A stretch of DNA of 8,014 nucleotides from the NCBI GenBank assembly GCA_017302755.1, contig JAFLCR010000104.1, positions 1 to 8,014 of the forward strand, written 5' to 3'. Of this stretch, positions 5,067 through 8,014 are shown piece after piece. The notes beneath the pieces are model-generated. The model was not told the origin of the DNA. It made no database searches and saw only the letters and a list, made by a program, of their open reading frames with translations. This DNA comes from Alphaproteobacteria bacterium. Lineage in GTDB: Bacteria > Pseudomonadota > Alphaproteobacteria > Rickettsiales > JAFLCR01. The position numbers and the translations under genes are program-made. Numbering within the stretch: position 1 is the first letter of the stretch; every line of letters starts with the position of its first letter.

Positions 5067-5696
5067 ATGACCCACGTTCCCCAACTGCCGCTGGAAAAGC
5101 TGGAGGCGCTGAAAGCTCATGTCGAGCAAGGCGTGGGTGGTTTCGTCATTGAAGCTGAGATTAAGAATGGAGAGCTGGTCGTCACCGTCATCCGCGATCA
5201 GCTGCCGCTGGTGCTGGAATGGCTGCGCGATGATGCCGAATACCGCTTCACTCAGCTGATGGATATCTGCGCCATCGATTTTCCGGAACGCCCGGAGCGC
5301 TTTGAGGTCGCCTATAATCTGCTTAGCCTCAAGGCTAACCTCCGCATCCGCGTGAAGGTGACCACGGATGAGGAATTGGGCGTGCCGACTGCTTCCAATG
5401 TCTTCCCCGCCGCCGGTTGGTTCGAGCGCGAAGTGTGGGACATGAACGGCATCTTCTTCGACGGTCATTCCGATCTGCGCCGCATCCTCACCGATTACGG
5501 CTTCGACGGCCACCCGCTGCGCAAGGATTTCCCGCTCACCGGCTTCGTGGAAGTGCGTTACGACAACGCCCAGAAACGCGTGGTCTATGAGCCCGTCAAC
5601 CTGACGCAGGCTTTCCGCAGCTTCGATTTCGAAAGCCCCTGGGAAGGCACGCAATACGTGCTGCCGGCTCCCGTTGAAAAGAAGGGGGCGGCATGA
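5067..5696 (+). CDS. nuoC: NADH-quinone oxidoreductase subunit C (30 kDa subunit)
   Basis: NuoC is a peripheral-arm subunit of complex I (NDUFS3 homologue) that packs against NuoB and NuoD and has no cofactor. The 209 residues contain the family signature at 119-157: FEREVWDMNGIFF, DLRRILTDYGF and GHPLRKDFPL. NLLSLKANLRIRVKV (84-98) and the C-terminal SPWEGTQYVLP resemble alphaproteobacterial and mitochondrial homologues. It is a stand-alone gene, not fused to nuoD as in enterobacteria. The start at 5067 has GAGG (5055-5058) eight bases upstream; the longer in-frame start at 4980 overlaps nuoB and is not expected. The stop overlaps the nuoD ATG as ATGA. Asn127 in WDMNG is where I would usually expect Phe or Tyr, a minor deviation. 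Confidence 0.97.
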   Translation: MTHVPQLPLEKLEALKAHVEQGVGGFVIEAEIKNGELVVTVIRDQLPLVLEWLRDDAEYRFTQLMDICAIDFPERPERFEVAYNLLSLKANLRIRVKVTTDEELGVPTASNVFPAAGWFEREVWDMNGIFFDGHSDLRRILTDYGFDGHPLRKDFPLTGFVEVRYDNAQKRVVYEPVNLTQAFRSFDFESPWEGTQYVLPAPVEKKGAA

Positions 5697-6886
5697 ACGC
5701 ACCGGCATTGAAAGATGTTGAGCTCAAGAACCTGACGCTGAACTTCGGCCCTCAGCATCCTGCCGCGCACGGCGTGTTGCGTCTGGTGCTCGAAATGGAC
5801 GGCGAAGTGGTGGAGCGCGCCGACCCGCATATCGGCCTCCTGCATCGCGGCACGGAAAAGCTGATCGAATATAAGACCTATCTTCAGGCGCTGCCTTACA
5901 TGGATCGCCTGGATTACGTCTCTCCCATGTCGTTGGAGCACGCGTTCTCGCTGGCGACGGAAAAGCTGCTCGGCTGCGAAGTGCCGCGTCGCGCGCAATA
6001 CATCCGCGTGCTGTTTTCCGAGATCACGCGCATCTTAAACCATATTCTCAACATCACCACGCAAGCGCTTGACGTAGGGGCGATGACGCCGCTGCTCTGG
6101 CTGTTCGAAGAGCGTGAGAAGATGCTGGAGTTTTACGAGCGCGCTTCCGGCGCCCGCTTCCATGCGGCGTACATCCGTCCGGGCGGCGTGCATCAGGATA
6201 TTCCGAAGGGCCTGCTCGAAGACATCGACCGCTTCGCTGACGGCTTCGTGAAATACCTCGACGACGTGGATGACCTCCTCACCGAAAACCGCATCTGGAA
6301 ACAGCGCACCGTCGATATCGGCGTGGTCAGCGCAGGCGACGCGCAGGCCTGGGGCTTCTCCGGCCCGATGCTGCGCGGCTCCGGCATTCCGTGGGATCTG
6401 CGCAAGAGCCAGCCCTACGAAGTCTATAGCGAACTCGATTTCGACATCCCCATCGGCAAGAACGGCGATTGCTGGGATCGTTACCTGGTGCGCATGGAAG
6501 AAATGCGTCAGTCGCTGAAGATCATCAAGCAGTGCATCGAGAAGATGCCCGAAGGCCCGGTGGTGACGTCCGACCGCAAAATCGCTCCGCCGAAGCGCAG
6601 CGAGATGAAGCAGTCGATGGAAGCGCTCATCCACCACTTCAAGCTGTACACCGAGGGCTACCACGTGCCCGCCGGTGAAACCTACACCGCCGTCGAAGCG
6701 CCGAAGGGCGAATTCGGCATCTTCCTGGTCGCCGACGGCAGCAACAAACCCTATCGCTGCAAAGTGCGCGCCCCCGGCTTCGCGCATCTGCAGGCGCTGG
6801 AATTCATGAGCAAGGGCCACATGCTGGCCGACGTGGTGACCATCATCGGCACCATGGACATCGTATTCGGAGAAATCGACCGATGA
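5693..6886 (+). CDS. nuoD: NADH-quinone oxidoreductase subunit D (49 kDa subunit)
   Basis: NuoD (NDUFS2 homologue) forms the quinone-binding cavity of complex I together with NuoB and descends from the large subunit of NiFe hydrogenases. The 397-residue protein is full length. The N-terminal FGPQHPAAHG holds His26 and MDRLDYVSP holds Tyr75. Their spacing of 49 equals that of the quinone-binding His38 and Tyr87 of Thermus Nqo4. Further conserved blocks are HIGLLHRGTEKL, FRSEITR-like FSEITRILNH, RPGGV, GDCWDRYLVRMEE and the C-terminal TMDIVFGEIDR. It starts in the ATGA overlap with nuoC and ends in an identical 4-bp overlap with nuoE, so translation of C, D and E is likely coupled. Confidence 0.98.
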   Translation: MNAPALKDVELKNLTLNFGPQHPAAHGVLRLVLEMDGEVVERADPHIGLLHRGTEKLIEYKTYLQALPYMDRLDYVSPMSLEHAFSLATEKLLGCEVPRRAQYIRVLFSEITRILNHILNITTQALDVGAMTPLLWLFEEREKMLEFYERASGARFHAAYIRPGGVHQDIPKGLLEDIDRFADGFVKYLDDVDDLLTENRIWKQRTVDIGVVSAGDAQAWGFSGPMLRGSGIPWDLRKSQPYEVYSELDFDIPIGKNGDCWDRYLVRMEEMRQSLKIIKQCIEKMPEGPVVTSDRKIAPPKRSEMKQSMEALIHHFKLYTEGYHVPAGETYTAVEAPKGEFGIFLVADGSNKPYRCKVRAPGFAHLQALEFMSKGHMLADVVTIIGTMDIVFGEIDR

Positions 6887-7482
6887 CGGACGAACCCACC
6901 AGCTTCGCCTTCACGGCGGAGAACCTGCAGAAGGCGAAAGCCGTGATTGCCAAATACCCGGCTGGCCGCCAGCAGAGCGCCGTGATGCCGCTGCTCGACC
7001 TCGCCCAACGCCAGATGGCCGGCCCGAAGAACGGCGGCTGGCTGCCCCGCGTGGCGATGGATTACGTGGCCGAGATGCTCGAAATGCCCCCCATCCGCGT
7101 CTACGAAGTGGCGACGTTCTACACGATGTATAATTTAAAGCCCGTCGGTAAGCATCACGTTCAGGTCTGCACGACCACGCCGTGCTGGCTGCGCGGCTCG
7201 GACGATGTGGTTTCCGCATGCAAGAAATCCCTCGGCATCGGCTTCGGCGAAATGACGGCAGACGGCCAGTTCACCCTTTCCGAAGTGGAATGCCTCGGCG
7301 CCTGCGTGAATGCGCCGATGGTGCAGGTGAACGACGATTATTACGAAGACCTCGATGCCGCCTCCACCGAGAAGCTGATCGAAGCCCTGAAGCGCGGCGA
7401 AAAGCCGAAGCCCGGCCCGCAGAACGGCCGCAAGACCTCTGAGCCGCAAGGCGGCGCGACGACGCTGAAGGAGGTTGCGTAA
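6883..7482 (+). CDS. nuoE: NADH-quinone oxidoreductase subunit E (24 kDa subunit, 2Fe-2S)
   Basis: NuoE (NDUFV2 homologue) belongs to the NADH-oxidising module and carries the off-path 2Fe-2S cluster N1a next to the FMN subunit NuoF. The 199 residues have a helical N-terminal part and a thioredoxin-like domain with ligands Cys96 and Cys101 (VCTTTPCWLRG) and Cys137 and Cys141 (ECLGACVNAP). VYEVATFYTMY (73-83) is a family hallmark. The C-terminal extension (about 170-199: PKPGPQNGR, SEPQGG, TTL) resembles the tail of mitochondrial NDUFV2 and alphaproteobacterial homologues and is absent from shorter enterobacterial forms. GGAG (6869-6872) lies ten bases before the ATG, which overlaps the nuoD stop. 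The nuoE stop shares one base with the nuoF ATG (TAATG). Confidence 0.97.
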   Translation: MTDEPTSFAFTAENLQKAKAVIAKYPAGRQQSAVMPLLDLAQRQMAGPKNGGWLPRVAMDYVAEMLEMPPIRVYEVATFYTMYNLKPVGKHHVQVCTTTPCWLRGSDDVVSACKKSLGIGFGEMTADGQFTLSEVECLGACVNAPMVQVNDDYYEDLDAASTEKLIEALKRGEKPKPGPQNGRKTSEPQGGATTLKEVA

Positions 7483-8014
7483 TGCTTTCGGATAAAGACC
7501 GCATCTTTACCAACCTCTACGGCTTCCACGACTGGCGCCTCGAAGGCGCGAAAAAGCGCGGTGACTGGAACAACACCAAAGCCCTGCTCGAAAAAGGGCA
7601 GGATGCGATCATCGAAGAAATCAAAGCTTCCGGCCTGCGCGGGCGGGGAGGGGCGGGCTTCTCGACCGGCACCAAATGGTCGTTCATGCCCAAGAAATCC
7701 GACGGCCGCCCCAGCTACCTCGTGGTGAACGCCGACGAAGGCGAACCCGGCACCTGCAAAGACCGCGATATCATCCGCCACGATCCGCACAAGCTGGTCG
7801 AGGGCTGCCTGGTGGCCGGTTTCGCGATTCGTGCCGTGGCGACCTACATCTACATTCGTGGCGAGTTCAAGCAGGAGGCAGACCACCGCCAGCACGCCAT
7901 CGACGAAGCCTACGCGGCGGGCCTGATCGGCAAGAACGCCTGCGGCAGCGGGTTCAACCATGACGTGTTCCTCCATCGCGGCGCAGGCGCCTATATCTGC
8001 GGCGAGGAAATGGC
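7482..8014 (+). CDS. nuoF: NADH-quinone oxidoreductase subunit F, N-terminal 177 residues (3' end outside window)
   Basis: NuoF (NDUFV1 homologue) binds NADH and FMN and, in its missing C-terminal part, 4Fe-4S cluster N3. It is where electrons enter complex I. The visible part starts MLSDKDRIFTNLYG and contains the glycine-rich FMN/NADH-binding loop LRGRGGAGFSTGTKW (52-66), VVNADEGEPGTCKDR (81-95) and the beginning of AYICGEE (170-176), a further nucleotide-site motif. The family is about 420-440 residues, so roughly 250 residues lie beyond the window edge. The start is well defined: AAGGAGG (7468-7474) is the strongest Shine-Dalgarno in the operon, seven bases before the ATG, which overlaps the nuoE stop by one base. 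The frame is open to the last base. Confidence 0.97.
   Translation, partial: MLSDKDRIFTNLYGFHDWRLEGAKKRGDWNNTKALLEKGQDAIIEEIKASGLRGRGGAGFSTGTKWSFMPKKSDGRPSYLVVNADEGEPGTCKDRDIIRHDPHKLVEGCLVAGFAIRAVATYIYIRGEFKQEADHRQHAIDEAYAAGLIGKNACGSGFNHDVFLHRGAGAYICGEEM

Noticed and set aside
6035..6820. 261-codon open frame on the minus strand
   Set aside because: It is antisense to nuoD, with composition typical of a shadow frame and no motif.
1..8014. CRISPR array, insertion sequence or rRNA
   Set aside because: There are no regularly spaced direct repeats, no transposase-like frame with terminal repeats, and no rRNA-like sequence in the window.

Overview
The window looks like a chromosomal segment of an alphaproteobacterium with roughly 55-60% GC in its core genes. 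Three things point there: the gene order lon - HU gene - tRNA-Val - tRNA-Asp - nuoABCDEF, which I recall as a conserved alphaproteobacterial block; separate nuoC and nuoD genes (fused in E. coli and relatives); and NuoC and NuoE tails resembling alphaproteobacterial and mitochondrial complex I subunits. I cannot name a genus.

Layout. Positions 1-1893 hold the C-terminal 630 residues of the Lon protease; its start lies upstream of the window. A strong intrinsic terminator follows at 1921-1957. After about 200 bp of non-coding DNA comes a 92-residue HU-type DNA-binding protein (2171-2449) with its own terminator (2475-2507). tRNA-Val(UAC) lies at 2563-2638, followed by a dense cluster of inverted repeats that includes a terminator-like hairpin. 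On the minus strand, between the two tRNA genes, lies a small unit: a possible 25-codon leader ORF (3925-3848), then two tandem paralogous membrane proteins (3851-3297 and 3282-2752) of no family I recognise. tRNA-Asp(GUC) follows at 3993-4069 with a good promoter. From 4163 the respiratory complex I operon runs to the end of the window: nuoA, nuoB, nuoC, nuoD, nuoE and the first 177 codons of nuoF. Junctions are overlapping or nearly so (10 bp overlap, 2 bp gap, then 4, 4 and 1 bp overlaps).

How the genes work together. Lon (proteolysis), HU (nucleoid structure) and the tRNAs are housekeeping functions with separate transcription signals. NuoA is a membrane subunit. NuoB, C and D form the peripheral-arm module that passes electrons through cluster N2 to quinone. 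NuoE and NuoF belong to the NADH-oxidising module. The order matches the usual bacterial nuo operon.

The unusual part is the interval 2640-3990. It places a minus-strand membrane-protein pair between two tRNA genes that I would expect to be close neighbours. The two paralogues differ strongly in base composition (about 42% versus 56% GC by hand count). The upstream one seems translationally coupled to a short leader ORF through an ATGA overlap. This is the best candidate for something undescribed. The sequence alone gives no function, and I see no mobility gene or duplicated tRNA end proving that it is an island.
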